Of a stretch of 64,000 nucleotides of DNA, positions 63,558 to 64,000 are shown in pieces. Numbering within the stretch: position 1 is the first letter of the stretch; every line of letters begins with the position of its first letter. Source of the stretch: Lachnospiraceae bacterium UBA7589 (GTDB taxonomy: Bacteria > Bacillota > Clostridia > Lachnospirales > Lachnospiraceae); NCBI GenBank assembly GCA_002476495.1, contig DLKL01000014.1, forward strand, positions 4,007-68,006, in the 5' to 3' direction. A program made the translations under genes and the position numbers. The notes under the pieces are model-generated. The model ran no database searches. It was not told the DNA's origin and saw only the letters and a list, made by a program, of their open reading frames with translations.

Positions 63558-64000
63558 ATGAAAACTTACAAGGAAAGCTATAGAATGTTTAAATATAATT
63601 TTTCTTCTATTATTTTGTTTGAAATAACCTTTAAGCTTATGGCGGCGGCATTTTTTATTCCTCTTATATATTACATTATAAATCTGTCGGTAAAGCTGGC
63701 GGGGATATCCTATCTTGGAAAACAGAATGTAAAGCAATATTTTACTTCACCGTCTACATATGGATTGTTTGTGATATTGCTTATTATTCTGGCAGCATAT
63801 TTTCTGATTAACGCATCAGGTCTCATATATGTTATGGAAGCATCACACAGGGAAGAAAAAATAGGCGTTATTCCGTTAATGATTAAGGCTGTACTAAATG
63901 CCCTGAGATTGATTAATCCTAAAAACTGGGGTATTATCGTATATATACTTCTTGTATTGCCTGTTACCTCATCTGTTATGCTTTCGGGTTCGGCAGCTTC
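63558..64000 (+). CDS. Glycerophosphodiesterase membrane-domain protein, 3'-truncated
   Basis: The frame is open from the ATG at 63558 (AGGAGG upstream) to the window edge, 147 codons. It shows an N-terminal helix, a loop containing YLGKQNVKQYFTSPSTYG, a second and a third helix. This matches the start of the membrane domain (GPDPase_memb) found in front of glycerophosphodiester phosphodiesterases of Lachnospiraceae; the catalytic GDPD domain would lie beyond the window. The assignment rests on this N-terminal pattern only. Confidence 0.7.
   Translation, partial: MKTYKESYRMFKYNFSSIILFEITFKLMAAAFFIPLIYYIINLSVKLAGISYLGKQNVKQYFTSPSTYGLFVILLIILAAYFLINASGLIYVMEASHREEKIGVIPLMIKAVLNALRLINPKNWGIIVYILLVLPVTSSVMLSGSAA

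Overview
The window looks like a chromosome segment of a low-GC, obligately anaerobic Clostridia bacterium, most likely a Lachnospiraceae member; the genus cannot be fixed from the sequence alone. The supporting signs are strong AGGAGG-type ribosome-binding sites, canonical TTGNNN-N17-TATAAT promoters, a T-box leader on pheST, class III (anaerobic) ribonucleotide reductase genes, indolepyruvate:ferredoxin oxidoreductase, and GC-rich hairpin terminators followed by T runs. No prophage, insertion sequence, integrase or CRISPR array was seen. Genes are dense and run mostly on the + strand.

Layout, left to right. (1) 1-5.4 kb: the end of a GNAT acetyltransferase, then a NarL-type two-component system and a three-gene FtsX/MacB-like ABC exporter, with two TGAC-N4-GTCA dyads in front of the ABC genes. 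(2) 5.5-15.5 kb: purC; iorA-iorB-paaK-like aryl-acid metabolism tightly followed by an OmpR-type two-component system; then a second ABC exporter (double-FtsX permease plus ATPase). (3) 15.5-20.9 kb: an AraC-type regulator divergent from a cytoplasmic GH5 glycosidase, a PgaC/PgaD-like exopolysaccharide synthase pair, a UPF0340 protein and two small proteins. (4) 20.9-29.5 kb: a MATE exporter behind a terminator-like leader, carB without carA, a DUF3137-LemA pair, a ZIP metal transporter and an ArsB/NhaD-type permease. (5) 29.5-41.2 kb: a zinc-ribbon membrane protein; a GlmU uridylyltransferase-only protein, pth, mfd and a PrsA-like foldase; opposite them nrdD-nrdG-dut with NrdR-like boxes; a trigger-factor-like lipoprotein; tRNA-Leu(CAG). 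(6) 41.3-51.2 kb: galE; an unusual fusion of an alpha/beta-hydrolase fold with a methyltransferase fold; a NatA/NatB-type ABC system whose permease is fused to a CPBP protease; a GH25 protein; a degenerate-GGDEF/EAL protein; an AAA ATPase. (7) 51.3-64 kb: an AI-2E-family permease, a CbiT-like protein, DUF4250 and leuS; a pair of small hypothetical genes and a Cys/Gly-rich peptide gene; T-box-pheS-pheT; queA; and the start of a glycerophosphodiesterase membrane-domain gene.

The observations most worth a second look are these. nrdD carries an in-frame TAA just before an otherwise intact zinc and glycyl-radical domain, and nrdG and dut follow normally. The 569-residue fusion at 42.4 kb has lost the nucleophile and histidine of its hydrolase half and part of the SAM-binding motif of its methyltransferase half. 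The CbiT-like protein at 52.8 kb has a similarly eroded SAM motif. The Cys/Gly-rich peptide gene lies beside two uncharacterised genes. The MATE gene sits directly behind a terminator that is traversed by an in-frame upstream reading frame. I found no complete system that I can claim as undescribed; these are candidates.
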